A stretch of DNA of 28,054 nucleotides, from IMG/VR virus record IMGVR_UViG_3300025098_000220, positions 1-28,054 of that record; one strand, given 5' to 3'. This stretch comes from a virus. Every line of letters begins with the position of its first letter. Position 1 is the stretch's first letter. The notes under the pieces are model-generated. The model searched no databases and was not told the DNA's origin. It saw nothing but the letters and a program-made list of their open reading frames with translations. Positions 4,730 to 11,303 of the stretch are shown piece after piece. The translations under genes and the position numbers were made by a program.

Positions 4730-6160
4730 ATGAAATATACAGAACAACAAGAGAAGATTTTCCACAGTATTGTGGAAACTGAGAGCCATGTGATTGTGAT
4801 TGCTGGAGCAGGAACAGGAAAGACTTCAACCATCGTTGAATCCGCAAACCGCATTGATTCAAACAATGCAGCATTCCTTTGTTTCAACAAATCAATTCAG
4901 ACCGAATTGCAAAGCAGATTGCCTGATAATGTGGATGCGAAAACATTCCACGCTTTTGGCTTTGCCGCAATCCGAAACGCCGGTGTCCGAACAAAGGTGG
5001 ACGGTCGTAAAACCCACTACATTATTCAAGAATTATTGGGTAAAGACTACTACACACAACCATTGTGCAAACTAGTTTCCTTAATCAAGGGTTCTTTGGT
5101 TGATGCAACCGATAAGAAGGCAATTCGTCAATTAATTGACCAATATAACATTGTTTTTGAGTCAAGTCGTGAAGAAAACCAAGCCATTGGTGCGATTCCT
5201 GCTATTCTCAACCTCGCAAAGTCTCAAACAAACAAGATTGACTTTGATGACATGATTTGGCTTCCCTTGGTGAACAATTATCCAATGCCTCATTATGATA
5301 TTCTTTTTGTGGATGAAGCACAGGATTTCAACGAAGCACAGCGAGAATTAATTTCCCGTGTGGTGAATGGTGGGCGATGCGTTATTGTTGGCGACCCTAA
5401 TCAAGCAATTTACGGATTCCGTGGTGCTGATAGCAATTCGATGAATATGTTCAAGCAACGATTAATGAAGGAATCAGACCGTGAAATTGTTGAATTACCT
5501 TTGAGCATTTCATGGCGTTGCCCAACTAATGTTGTAAAAGAGGCTAACCGATATGTTGCTAACTTCCATCATGCTCCGAACGCTATTGAGGGAAAGGTCG
5601 TTGTTGATGCGCCTTTCAGCCCTCAAAGAAACGATATGGTTCTATGTCGCTACAATGCGCCGTTGGTTTCAGCGTTTTATGACTTGATTTCACAAGGTAA
5701 ATCTGCATACATCCTCGGAAGGGATATGACAAAAGGACTCATCAATGCTGTCAAAAAAATCACCAAGAACAACAACATGGGTGTTGTTGAATTCAGTGGT
5801 TTGTTTCAAGCAGACTTTGAATACAACCACAAGCGTTTGATGCAACAGGAAAAAACCAATCAAGCATTCGCTCTTGAGGATAAGGCTGCTTGTATTCGCA
5901 TCTTCATTAACAAGGCAGAAACAGTTGGTGGTATCATTGAGGAAATCAAGCGTGTGTTTGATGCTAATGACAAAGGAGAAATTATGCTCTCAACCGTTCA
6001 TAAATCAAAAGGTCTTGAAGCCAAGAGAGTATATATTCTCGCAACAGAACGAATGCCTCACCCTAAGGGTGGGCTTGAGGAAAACAATATTTGCTATGTG
6101 GCAATCACAAGGGCACAAGAAAGTTTATTCTATGTTGGCCCTCGCCCATCAATTAACTGA
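4730..6160 (+). CDS. SF1A (UvrD/Dda-like) DNA helicase
   Basis: All core superfamily 1 motifs are visible in 476 aa: Q-motif TEQQ (residues 4-7), Walker A AGAGTGKTST (25-34), motif II FVDEAQDF, motif III VGDPNQAIYGFRGA, motif IV with SWRCP, motif V STVHKSKGLEAKRVYIL, motif VI YVAITRAQESL. The length is nearer the compact phage Dda type than host UvrD/Rep (about 700 aa). It should be an ATP-driven 5'-3' or 3'-5' DNA helicase for replication restart or recombination; polarity cannot be told by eye. The 3' flank carries two tandem copies of the pseudoknotted RNA element. Confidence 0.93.
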   Translation: MKYTEQQEKIFHSIVETESHVIVIAGAGTGKTSTIVESANRIDSNNAAFLCFNKSIQTELQSRLPDNVDAKTFHAFGFAAIRNAGVRTKVDGRKTHYIIQELLGKDYYTQPLCKLVSLIKGSLVDATDKKAIRQLIDQYNIVFESSREENQAIGAIPAILNLAKSQTNKIDFDDMIWLPLVNNYPMPHYDILFVDEAQDFNEAQRELISRVVNGGRCVIVGDPNQAIYGFRGADSNSMNMFKQRLMKESDREIVELPLSISWRCPTNVVKEANRYVANFHHAPNAIEGKVVVDAPFSPQRNDMVLCRYNAPLVSAFYDLISQGKSAYILGRDMTKGLINAVKKITKNNNMGVVEFSGLFQADFEYNHKRLMQQEKTNQAFALEDKAACIRIFINKAETVGGIIEEIKRVFDANDKGEIMLSTVHKSKGLEAKRVYILATERMPHPKGGLEENNICYVAITRAQESLFYVGPRPSIN

Positions 6161-6186
6161 CTCCAAGGGACTTACCTCGCCCTACA

Positions 6187-6242
6187 ACGGTATATGCGTG
6201 AGCCGTGGGATTTTGACGCACAGAAAGGTGCAACGCCTTTCT
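6187..6242 (+). ncRNA. Pseudoknotted RNA element, copy 1 (tandem with copy 2)
   Basis: Hairpin A is ACGG/CCGT (6187-6190/6203-6206) with a 12-nt loop. Its loop bases TGCGT (6195-6199) pair with ACGCA (6216-6220), forming a pseudoknot. Hairpin B follows: AGAAAGG-TGCAACG-CCTTTCT (6222-6242). The 7-nt loop TGCRANG and the adjacent AGG/CCT closing bases are shared by all three copies, while stems and pseudoknot change sequence but keep pairing. It lies 27 nt after the helicase stop. I do not match it to a known riboswitch or ribozyme class. Confidence 0.7.
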
Positions 6243-6270
6243 CTTTACTACTGTAAAGATGAACTAAATG

Positions 6271-6330
6271 CGGTTGTAAGCATGAACCGATTCAAAGGAA
6301 TTTGATGCTCAAATAGGTGCAAAGCCTATC
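6271..6330 (+). ncRNA. Pseudoknotted RNA element, copy 2
   Basis: Hairpin A is CGGTT/AACCG (6271-6275/6285-6289). Loop bases AGCAT (6279-6283) pair with ATGCT (6305-6309). Hairpin B is ATAGG-TGCAAAG-CCTAT (6313-6329). It ends 21 nt before the ATG at 6351, with the ribosome binding site AAAGGAG between, so it could control translation of the 6351-7955 gene run. With copy 1 it forms a tandem pair, an arrangement familiar from some riboswitches; alternatively both are 3' processing signals of the helicase mRNA. Confidence 0.7.
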
Positions 6331-6350
6331 CATTTAAAGGAGAAATAAAA

Positions 6351-6563
6351 ATGAAATACGAAAACTTTATGAAAATTACAGATAGATGGTCAGATGATGA
6401 CCGAATAACTTTCTTAATGGAATACCCATTGTGGAATGAAATGGTGATTCGTTTTATTATGCATAAGTGGCGTGATGGTGTAGTTGAAGCAGAACATATT
6501 GCATGGTTCGCTAATGACCATTATATTATGGAAATAACAGATTTGCCGGAGGCAGAAGAATGA
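6351..6563 (+). CDS. Unknown 70-aa acidic protein
   Basis: It begins MKYENFMKITDRWSDDDRI and ends EAEE, with an excess of aromatic residues (WRDGVVEAEHIAWFANDHY). GGAGAAATAAAA precedes the ATG, a leader also found before 8583. It is the first gene after the tandem RNA elements and leads a chain of overlapping genes to 8068. Its stop overlaps the next ATG, and the GGAGGCAGAAGAA coding its last residues serves as the next ribosome binding site. No family is recognised. Confidence 0.75.
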   Translation: MKYENFMKITDRWSDDDRITFLMEYPLWNEMVIRFIMHKWRDGVVEAEHIAWFANDHYIMEITDLPEAEE

Positions 6564-6745
6564 GTTGCCAACACGACGATTACGAATTGACAGCAGAAGA
6601 TTTGGAACCTGATTTTGATTCGGGCTACAATATCATTCATCAACATTTTAAGTGTTATGAATGTGGTGCAATCGGAAACAGGACCTACAGAATCCCTGTT
6701 GAGATAACTTGGAATGGAAATCAAACTAAGTTGGACTTGGAATGA
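6560..6745 (+). CDS. 61-aa Cys/His microprotein
   Basis: It begins MSCQHDDYELTAEDLEPDF. The Cys/His residues are C3, H5, H27, H29 and CYEC (32-35) followed by G, consistent with one zinc site. It overlaps both neighbours by 4 nt (ATGA). It is one of a run of small zinc-binding proteins between 6560 and 8902 whose individual roles are unknown. Confidence 0.75.
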   Translation: MSCQHDDYELTAEDLEPDFDSGYNIIHQHFKCYECGAIGNRTYRIPVEITWNGNQTKLDLE

Positions 6746-6984
6746 TATTCAAGTGGTTGAGAAAATTCAAGGTGGTCGAAAAAACCATCATCCGTTGCGG
6801 AAGTTGCTTTCTTGAAGCAAACCGCTACATGCAAATAAGGTTTCAGCCAATTGGCGAGAAGCCGTCAAATGACAAAATAATAATCCCAATATGTGATGAT
6901 TGCTATGAAGAAGTATATGAAAGATATAATCCACAAAGACTCCCTGCGCCTGTTCAAGTCGGAATATTTGAACAGACCGATTAA
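6742..6984 (+). CDS. 80-aa zinc-ribbon protein
   Basis: It begins MIFKWLRKFKVVEKT. CGSC (residues 19-22) and CDDC (about 51-54) are spaced as in a zinc ribbon, with a basic amphipathic N-terminus before it. It overlaps the previous gene by ATGA. The C-terminal part after the ribbon is Pro-rich (YNPQRLPAPVQ). The function is unknown. Confidence 0.75.
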   Translation: MIFKWLRKFKVVEKTIIRCGSCFLEANRYMQIRFQPIGEKPSNDKIIIPICDDCYEEVYERYNPQRLPAPVQVGIFEQTD

Positions 6985-7087
6985 ACATGAAATTCGCAGA
7001 AAGGAAGTGTATAAAGAATTAAGAGGAATCGGTATGCCCTCTTGGAAAGCATATCAAATATCAATAAAAAAAATGGTGATAAAATGA
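6968..7087 (+). CDS. Possible 39-aa basic peptide, TTG start
   Basis: The frame ends MPSWKAYQISIKKMVIK, with its TGA overlapping the ATG at 7084, the usual coupling. The frame is open back to 6893, but most of that overlaps the 6742-6984 gene. A TTG at 6968 would reduce the overlap to 17 nt. The peptide is strongly basic and helical (HEIRRKEVYKELRGIGMPSWKAY). No clear ribosome binding site was found, so the start is uncertain and the gene is tentative. Confidence 0.45.
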   Translation: MNRPIKHEIRRKEVYKELRGIGMPSWKAYQISIKKMVIK

Positions 7088-7317
7088 ATACGAATGAAAT
7101 AAGAAAAGCACAGGTCGCTTCTTTTGGTGCGACCTACGAACCCATGGACGAAAACTCTGTTGAGGTTTATCGTCTTGAATGTAGGCAATATTTAGAACAG
7201 ACCTTTGAAAACTACTTGGAGAACCCAAGTGCTTCTAATTGGAATGCTATGATTCCTGCCATGATGTGGCACCAATATTGGACTCAAAAGGCAGTTTATG
7301 AGGTGATTGAAGAATGA
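7084..7317 (+). CDS. Unknown 77-aa protein
   Basis: The start at 7084 (MNTNEIRKAQVASFGATYEP) follows GGTGATAAA; the frame is also open upstream to 7042 but that part overlaps the previous frame. The protein is helical with many aromatics (MMWHQYWTQKAVYEVIEE). Its stop overlaps the ATG at 7314. No family is recognised. Confidence 0.75.
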   Translation: MNTNEIRKAQVASFGATYEPMDENSVEVYRLECRQYLEQTFENYLENPSASNWNAMIPAMMWHQYWTQKAVYEVIEE

Positions 7318-7955
7318 ATATCTTTGCACTATCAAAGAACCCTATTGAAGCAGCACAACAAATGCTAGACAAACATGTGGTTAAAATGCCAACCGAGAGT
7401 TGTCAAATGATTCACACAAATGCACTTTACTTTCAGTATCTTGCGAAGTATGGAAAGGAACCTTCCTTGCGTGAGTTGAAACAATTTCATGCTTGTTCTA
7501 ATTCAAAACTAATGAAACCGGCTATGCTTAATCATCCTTCAACTATTTGGGCAAGACAAAATCCAAACAATGCCGATTGGCTTATGCAGCACGCTCTTGC
7601 TCTTTGTGATGAATACACATACCGATACGGTAAAACCCACGGTAGTTATGCCCGCATTCTTCAAAAGTGCGGCGACAATTTCATGGAAGAAGGTTCTTGG
7701 AAAGAAGCCTCGCCAGTATCTATTGCCATGTTTGATGAATATAGAATACCCAACACCTTCTTGACTGAATGGGAATATGTCATTCAGTCTTATCGCCACT
7801 ACTATCTTGAAGGCAAGTGGAAGTTTGCCGAATGGCGAAACAACCGCCGACCAGCATGGTTTCCCGCAAACCAATATGCTATCAAATACAACCAATATGT
7901 GCAAGAATACAACGCACTGCAACCCAAATTCCCATTGAAGGAGATGAAAATATGA
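7314..7955 (+). CDS. Conserved phage-type protein with DKHVVKM motif, 213 aa
   Basis: The opening MNIFALSKNPIEAAQQMLDKHVVKMPTES-type sequence (residues 1-27) matches a family common in T4-like and other tailed phages: a short beta strand with IF, then (C/L)DKHVVKM, and a later Pro-Trp-rich segment (NNRRPAWFPANQYA). I know the pattern from phage genomes, where it is usually annotated as hypothetical; its activity is not established to my knowledge. Conserved His and Cys (HACSNSK) might form a catalytic or metal site. It is coupled by ATGA at both ends. Confidence 0.7.
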   Translation: MNIFALSKNPIEAAQQMLDKHVVKMPTESCQMIHTNALYFQYLAKYGKEPSLRELKQFHACSNSKLMKPAMLNHPSTIWARQNPNNADWLMQHALALCDEYTYRYGKTHGSYARILQKCGDNFMEEGSWKEASPVSIAMFDEYRIPNTFLTEWEYVIQSYRHYYLEGKWKFAEWRNNRRPAWFPANQYAIKYNQYVQEYNALQPKFPLKEMKI

Positions 7956-8068
7956 TATACTGTTGTGATGAATTTATGGAAATAATTGACACAAAACTCG
8001 GCCAACACAAATGCAAATGTGCAATATGTGGCAAAGTTGCTCTTTACCAACCTTACAGGGGTGATTAA
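7952..8068 (+). CDS. 38-aa Cys-rich microprotein
   Basis: It starts MIYCCDEFMEIIDTKLGQHK at 7952 after GAAGGAGATGAAA, with the ATG overlapping the previous stop. CC (4-5) and CKCAICG (near residues 21-27) give two Cys clusters, a likely single zinc site. The longer upstream reading in this frame lies inside the 7314-7955 gene and is not supported. Confidence 0.7.
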   Translation: MIYCCDEFMEIIDTKLGQHKCKCAICGKVALYQPYRGD

Positions 8069-8176
8069 GTGCCTAAAAGATGTATTGCTTGTAATGTAGT
8101 AATAGGGCACAAGAAACACTATTGTTTCCGTTGCTTAACCGAATTAACAGAAAAGACAGGTGAATATAATGAGTGA
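8069..8176 (+). CDS. 35-aa zinc-ribbon microprotein, GTG start
   Basis: It starts with GTG directly after the previous stop; GGGGTGAT lies 6 nt before it. The peptide is (M)PKRCIACNVVIGHKKHYC then FRC and an acidic tail: CIAC and CFRC knuckles form a near-minimal zinc ribbon. It overlaps the next ATG by 8 nt. Short length and GTG start would make automatic annotation miss it. Confidence 0.65.
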   Translation: MPKRCIACNVVIGHKKHYCFRCLTELTEKTGEYNE

Positions 8177-8474
8177 ATGTAAAAAATGTAATGGAAAAAT
8201 GAGTTATGTTGTTTTTGACCCGCATGCAGATGCCCCACTTTCCGTGGAATGTTGGGACTGTTTATCTGAATTGAATTATCAAGACAATGTAGCGCAGGAC
8301 TTATCTCGGCTGTTGCGAAAAGCAAGCCCTGAAAAACTTGCTCAATTGCTGGCTTCCCATGTTGTGGCTAAGGTCTATCGTGAGCGAGAGAGGGACTTAA
8401 GTAGGCTTGAAGATATGGTCAAGTCAAAGGATTTAGTCAATGCACTGGCTATTTGTAGTGCGTATATTGGCTGA
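8169..8474 (+). CDS. 101-aa zinc-ribbon protein with helical tail
   Basis: It starts MSECKKCNGKMSYVVFD at 8169, with GGTGA 7 nt upstream. CKKC (4-7) and CWDC (about 32-35) form a zinc ribbon. The remainder is a helical, basic-acidic tail (QDLSRLLRKASPEKLAQLL; VYRERERDLSRLEDM). It is the last gene before tRNA-Arg. A nucleic-acid-binding adaptor is plausible; the family is not recognised. Confidence 0.75.
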   Translation: MSECKKCNGKMSYVVFDPHADAPLSVECWDCLSELNYQDNVAQDLSRLLRKASPEKLAQLLASHVVAKVYRERERDLSRLEDMVKSKDLVNALAICSAYIG

Positions 8475-8484
8475 AAAAAATAAT

Positions 8485-8559
8485 GGGCGTATGGTGTAAT
8501 GGATAGCATTCGGGCCTTCTAAGCCTGAGATGGGGGTTCGATTCCCTCTATGCCCACCA
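8485..8559 (+). tRNA. tRNA-Arg (anticodon TCT) with encoded CCA
   Basis: Acceptor GGGCGTA/TATGCCC (8485-8491/8549-8555), anticodon arm CGGGC-CTTCTAA-GCCTG giving TCT, T arm GGGGG-TTCGATT-CCCTC, discriminator A8556 and an encoded CCA (8557-8559). It reads AGA, a frequent codon in these genes. It sits between genes without a separate intergenic space, so it is probably cut from a longer transcript. The encoded CCA contrasts with the tRNA-Leu at 4334, which has none. Confidence 0.92.
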
Positions 8560-8582
8560 TTCAAAAAAAAGGAGAAATAAAA

Positions 8583-8837
8583 ATGCAAATAAAACCAAAA
8601 AAAGTGGAATTTAGATTGATTGATAGCGAGACGATGCCTCCAATCGTTATCAGTTATAATGAGAATGACGAACCCAAGGTAGTGATTAACACATATCACA
8701 AACTTTGGATTAGCGTGAACCGGAGAACAATTGCCGGAGTGATTGAAGCACTCCAAGAAAAGATGGACACTATTTTACAGGGCTATCTAGTTGAGCAATT
8801 TAACTTTGAGAAAGAAGATAGGGAGTTTTTAGAATGA
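8583..8837 (+). CDS. Unknown 84-aa protein
   Basis: It starts MQIKPKKVEFRLIDSETMPP after AAAGGAGAAATAAAA. The frame runs back into the tRNA and is not used there. It is predicted beta in the first half and helical in the second (TIAGVIEALQEKMDTILQGY). The ATG of the next microgene overlaps its stop. No family is recognised. Confidence 0.75.
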   Translation: MQIKPKKVEFRLIDSETMPPIVISYNENDEPKVVINTYHKLWISVNRRTIAGVIEALQEKMDTILQGYLVEQFNFEKEDREFLE

Positions 8838-8902
8838 TGACTTGTGAAGTGTGTGGGAAACTACATGTTTCAAGGAGTCTTAAAAGAGAGGAATTAAAAT
8901 GA
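8834..8902 (+). CDS. 22-aa CxxC micro-ORF
   Basis: MMTCEVCGKLHVSRSLKREE then LK and stop. Its ATG overlaps the preceding stop (ATGA) and its own TGA overlaps the ATG at 8899, so both junctions look like genuine translational coupling. CEVCG with a following His offers half of a zinc site; two copies might share a metal. It could instead only be a coupling device that carries ribosomes to the 8899 gene. Confidence 0.45.
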   Translation: MMTCEVCGKLHVSRSLKREELK

Positions 8903-10128
8903 AAAGAGAATTAGGAAATGGACGATGGGATAAAATCCTCGTCAAAAGAATGACAGCATTATCTGTTGCCGACAATTACGAAGAAGCAAAGGAAGAATGG
9001 ATTGCTACTGGTGATGTTTGGTGGAGAGGTTCTGCTGATATGCCTGAGTGGGTAAGCACTTCTTCTCACCCAAACTACTGTCTTTGTGGGCACCCAATTG
9101 TCTATCATTTCCGTATTCAAAACACCGAAAATGGCGTTGAAGAAATTGTCGGAAGCGACCACATCAATTCATACCTCATTATGCGACAGATTGCCGAAGA
9201 GATGAAAGTTGATTTACAGACTGTATCTGATGAACAAGTAGAGCGTTGGTTGAAAGAGCGTGTGGGTTCAATGAAAGCAGAAGCATGGTGGGCTGAAAAC
9301 GGATTATCATTCACAACCATGTTTGATGCAGTTAAGGAGATTGATTTGTGGCATAATGTTCACGAAAAAAATGTGGTGTATGACACCAAATACCGAAGAT
9401 ATGAAACCCAAAAGGTCTTGAGAAAGAAAGGTAAGGGCCAATTCGGTATTGACTATGATATGGCTTCTATTGTTTGGCGGTGGAATCACCCCGACAATCC
9501 AAAGGCTCAAATCAAAACCCGTGGCTACCCCAATGATAAATTAATGATGGATTTGTCTTTGTTCTTTGCTCAATCTGTTTCCATGCGCCCTGCATTTGAA
9601 GCGTGGAAACAAGAGCGTAAAGACCGTTTGGTATTCTTGGAAGAGAAAAAAAGGCAAGAAGAACGCCGAAAGCAAGAACGCTTAGAAAGGCAAAGATTGG
9701 CTCAAATTGAATGGGAGAAAGGCGCACCTGAAAGAGAGCGTTTAGCGAAAAAGAGAAAAATGGAACAAATGCTAGAAGCAAAGAGAAGGGACGAGAGACA
9801 ACTACAAAAGGCTCTAAAAGACCTTGCTCTCGCACCCTCTGAATCTTTTAAAAATATGTGTGATTTTTATGGTTTCCCAGTATTTGATGATTCATTTCCA
9901 TCTAACCTCTGGGAAGCACGATTCTTAGTAAGCATCAGAGAGAAACTAAATAAGCGTGGTGAATTGACTACTGCTCAATTTGTTTCTATGAAGGACATCA
10001 TGTTGGAAAAACCTCCGACTGATAAACAGGTCAAGTATTTGCGAGACTTAGGTTGGGAAGGAGAAATACCTTCTAAACAATTCGCAAGCACAAAAATTGG
10101 AGAAATTTTAGAAAATAAAGGTGAATGA
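8899..10128 (+). CDS. 409-aa CLCGH-domain, coiled-coil protein
   Basis: Three parts are visible. Residues about 55-95 carry CLCGHPIVYHFRIQNTENG then VGSDHI, a pattern shared with small phage proteins of unknown function (C-x-CGH ... N-x-x-NG ... VGS). Residues about 230-310 are a charged coiled coil rich in EERRKQERLERQRL. The C-terminus PPTDKQVKYLRDLGWEGEIP resembles the TxKQxxYLxxLG tail module found on several phage and bacterial nucleic-acid enzymes. The function is unknown; a scaffold or DNA-associated protein is likely. It overlaps the micro-ORF before it by ATGA. Confidence 0.75.
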   Translation: MKRELGNGRWDKILVKRMTALSVADNYEEAKEEWIATGDVWWRGSADMPEWVSTSSHPNYCLCGHPIVYHFRIQNTENGVEEIVGSDHINSYLIMRQIAEEMKVDLQTVSDEQVERWLKERVGSMKAEAWWAENGLSFTTMFDAVKEIDLWHNVHEKNVVYDTKYRRYETQKVLRKKGKGQFGIDYDMASIVWRWNHPDNPKAQIKTRGYPNDKLMMDLSLFFAQSVSMRPAFEAWKQERKDRLVFLEEKKRQEERRKQERLERQRLAQIEWEKGAPERERLAKKRKMEQMLEAKRRDERQLQKALKDLALAPSESFKNMCDFYGFPVFDDSFPSNLWEARFLVSIREKLNKRGELTTAQFVSMKDIMLEKPPTDKQVKYLRDLGWEGEIPSKQFASTKIGEILENKGE

Positions 10129-10129
10129 A

Positions 10130-10237
10130 ATGAGAATGATAAAGAATATTATTTATGGGGCAATTGCGATAACTGTCCCTGTTGTTGGCGTAGCATTGGT
10201 CGGACTTTTGTATGACGGCGACGACCCCGAGGTATAG
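10130..10237 (+). CDS. 35-aa single-pass membrane peptide
   Basis: MRMIKNIIYGAIAITVPVVG continues hydrophobic to LVGLL and ends in an acidic tail YDGDDPEV. AAAGGTGA lies 6 nt before the ATG. One transmembrane helix with a positive N-terminus and acidic C-terminus predicts N-in topology. The stop codon TAG (10235-10237) is the first three bases of the shared promoter word that drives the next gene. The role is unknown. Confidence 0.65.
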   Translation: MRMIKNIIYGAIAITVPVVGVALVGLLYDGDDPEV

Positions 10238-10250
10238 CGGGCTTTAAATA
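10235..10250 (+). promoter_or_regulatory. Promoter of the ubiquitin-like gene (TAGCGGGCTTTAAATA)
   Basis: TTTAAATA (10243-10250) matches the archaeal TATA consensus. The upstream and overlapping word TAGCGGGCTTTA is identical at 3243-3254. Expected transcription start near 10272 gives a leader of about 16 nt containing AGGAAGTGA before the ATG at 10288. Confidence 0.65.
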
Positions 10251-10287
10251 GGAAACAGAACATAGGAGAACATAGGAAGTGAAAATT

Positions 10288-10494
10288 ATGATTACACTAC
10301 GAATTTTGAACGAGATGGGGCACACCACCCTTAGCATTGAAGCAACGGAAGTCATTGAACATATCCACACACACCCAACTCATTGGGTTTTCGTGGACGG
10401 AGAAATGGTAGCCCGTGAAGGAATTGATGAAATTAACTGGGACACTGTTCAGTCTGTGGACTTGACTCCCGCAATTGTTGGAGGCCACTATTGA
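10288..10494 (+). CDS. Ubiquitin-like / MoaD-ThiS-like protein ending GG-HY
   Basis: The 68-aa sequence starts MITLRILNEMGHTTLSIEA and ends DLTPAIVGGHY. The pattern fits a beta-grasp fold: beta hairpin (2-16), helix (19-28), strand HWVFVDGEMV (32-41, the FVDGE turn as in MoaD/ThiS), short helix, and final strand leading to GG at 65-66. Two residues (HY) follow GG, so processing would be needed before E1 activation; a JAMM peptidase is encoded at 15854. The protein contains no lysine. The start at 10288 follows AGGAAGTGAAAATT; an in-frame GTG at 10279 lies in that site. It has its own promoter and terminator, suggesting high expression. Alternatives: a sulfur carrier for tRNA or cofactor thiolation, or a non-Ubl beta protein. 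Confidence 0.7.
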   Translation: MITLRILNEMGHTTLSIEATEVIEHIHTHPTHWVFVDGEMVAREGIDEINWDTVQSVDLTPAIVGGHY

Positions 10495-10522
10495 GCCTCC
10501 TCTAATTGTTTCCTATACCCTT

Positions 10523-10566
10523 GGGGGTGTCGCCATGTCCGACCACATGGAGGCATCCCCTTTTTT
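10523..10566 (+). terminator. Strong hairpin plus T6 after the ubiquitin-like gene
   Basis: A 16-bp imperfect stem with 13 standard pairs (arms 10523-10538 and 10545-10560, loop CCGACC) is followed directly by TTTTTT (10561-10566). It isolates the ubiquitin-like gene as a single-gene transcript. The next gene starts 5 nt after the T run, so read-through may feed downstream genes. Confidence 0.7.
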
Positions 10567-10571
10567 GGGTG

Positions 10572-10952
10572 ATGAAGATAGATTACAAGTTTTTTATATC
10601 GCCCAATGCCCTACAACTCCAACTTGATATTCTGGGTTGGAAACTTATGAATCCCTATATCCATGAGGATGTAGCGGTATTCAAACCTGACTTTTATCCA
10701 AACAACCATGTTATCGCTTTAGCGAATCGTGGTTATATTTGGGCTAAAGGATATACTCTTATTGAGTATAAACAACAACAATTTAATTCAGTTAATGATT
10801 TATTGGACGAATGGGATTACGCATTAAATGATTTTGAGAACTGGAATTTCTTAGCAGAAAAAGAATGGGTCTTAACGAAGGACGGTAAAGAGAGTCTTTA
10901 TTTCTTTGATTCCCTTCAACAGATACCCCTGCGAAGAAAATACAGGTGTTGA
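10572..10952 (+). CDS. Unknown 126-aa protein
   Basis: It starts MKIDYKFFISPNALQLQLDI at 10572, after GGGTG. The in-frame upstream part would have to be translated through the terminator hairpin and is rejected. The protein is rich in Trp and Tyr (WAKGYTLIEYKQQQF; LLDEWDYALNDFENWNF). No metal site or membrane segment is seen. Its stop is 3 nt from the TTG start of the next gene. Confidence 0.7.
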   Translation: MKIDYKFFISPNALQLQLDILGWKLMNPYIHEDVAVFKPDFYPNNHVIALANRGYIWAKGYTLIEYKQQQFNSVNDLLDEWDYALNDFENWNFLAEKEWVLTKDGKESLYFFDSLQQIPLRRKYRC

Positions 10953-10955
10953 GTT

Positions 10956-11303
10956 TTGCGAGACAAAGAGAAGGCTTGTAGGCTTATCAGTGATTGTGTT
11001 CAATTATTTAATGAATTAGATGAGAAAAACTTTAGAGGAATTAAAAGGTGGGCCAAATATGCTAAGATTGATGAATCATATTTTAACCCCTTCTCTCTTA
11101 CTCAAAGCATCTATGATTGTCTTTGGGATGTTCCCGAAGCAATAGACGAAGGTTTTTCTAAATACCTAGAAAGAAGAAAAAAGGAATACAATGAAATGTT
11201 GGCCTATCACAACAAAAACTGCGAAACAACATGTTTAGTTTGTGATGATAGGCAAGTTATCAAAGATTTATTGGGGATTGATTATGAAAGAAAAGAATCC
11301 TGA
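10956..11303 (+). CDS. Unknown 115-aa helical protein, TTG start
   Basis: The frame opens at TTG 10956 ((M)RDKEKACRLISDCVQLFNE), with AGGTG about 10 nt upstream. It is helical and charged with a late Cys cluster (NCETTCLVCDDRQ) that could bind zinc. It overlaps the next gene by about 20 nt. The family is not recognised. Confidence 0.7.
   Translation: MRDKEKACRLISDCVQLFNELDEKNFRGIKRWAKYAKIDESYFNPFSLTQSIYDCLWDVPEAIDEGFSKYLERRKKEYNEMLAYHNKNCETTCLVCDDRQVIKDLLGIDYERKES

Noticed and set aside
6187-6330. Pistol or hammerhead ribozyme identity for the RNA element
   Set aside because: Loop-linker pseudoknot topology and an AGGTGC word recall pistol, but its conserved linker is absent. No CTGATGA/GAAA hammerhead core is present.
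7539-7922. Minus-strand 127-aa frame
   Set aside because: Antisense shadow of the well-supported 7314-7955 gene, with no ribosome binding site.
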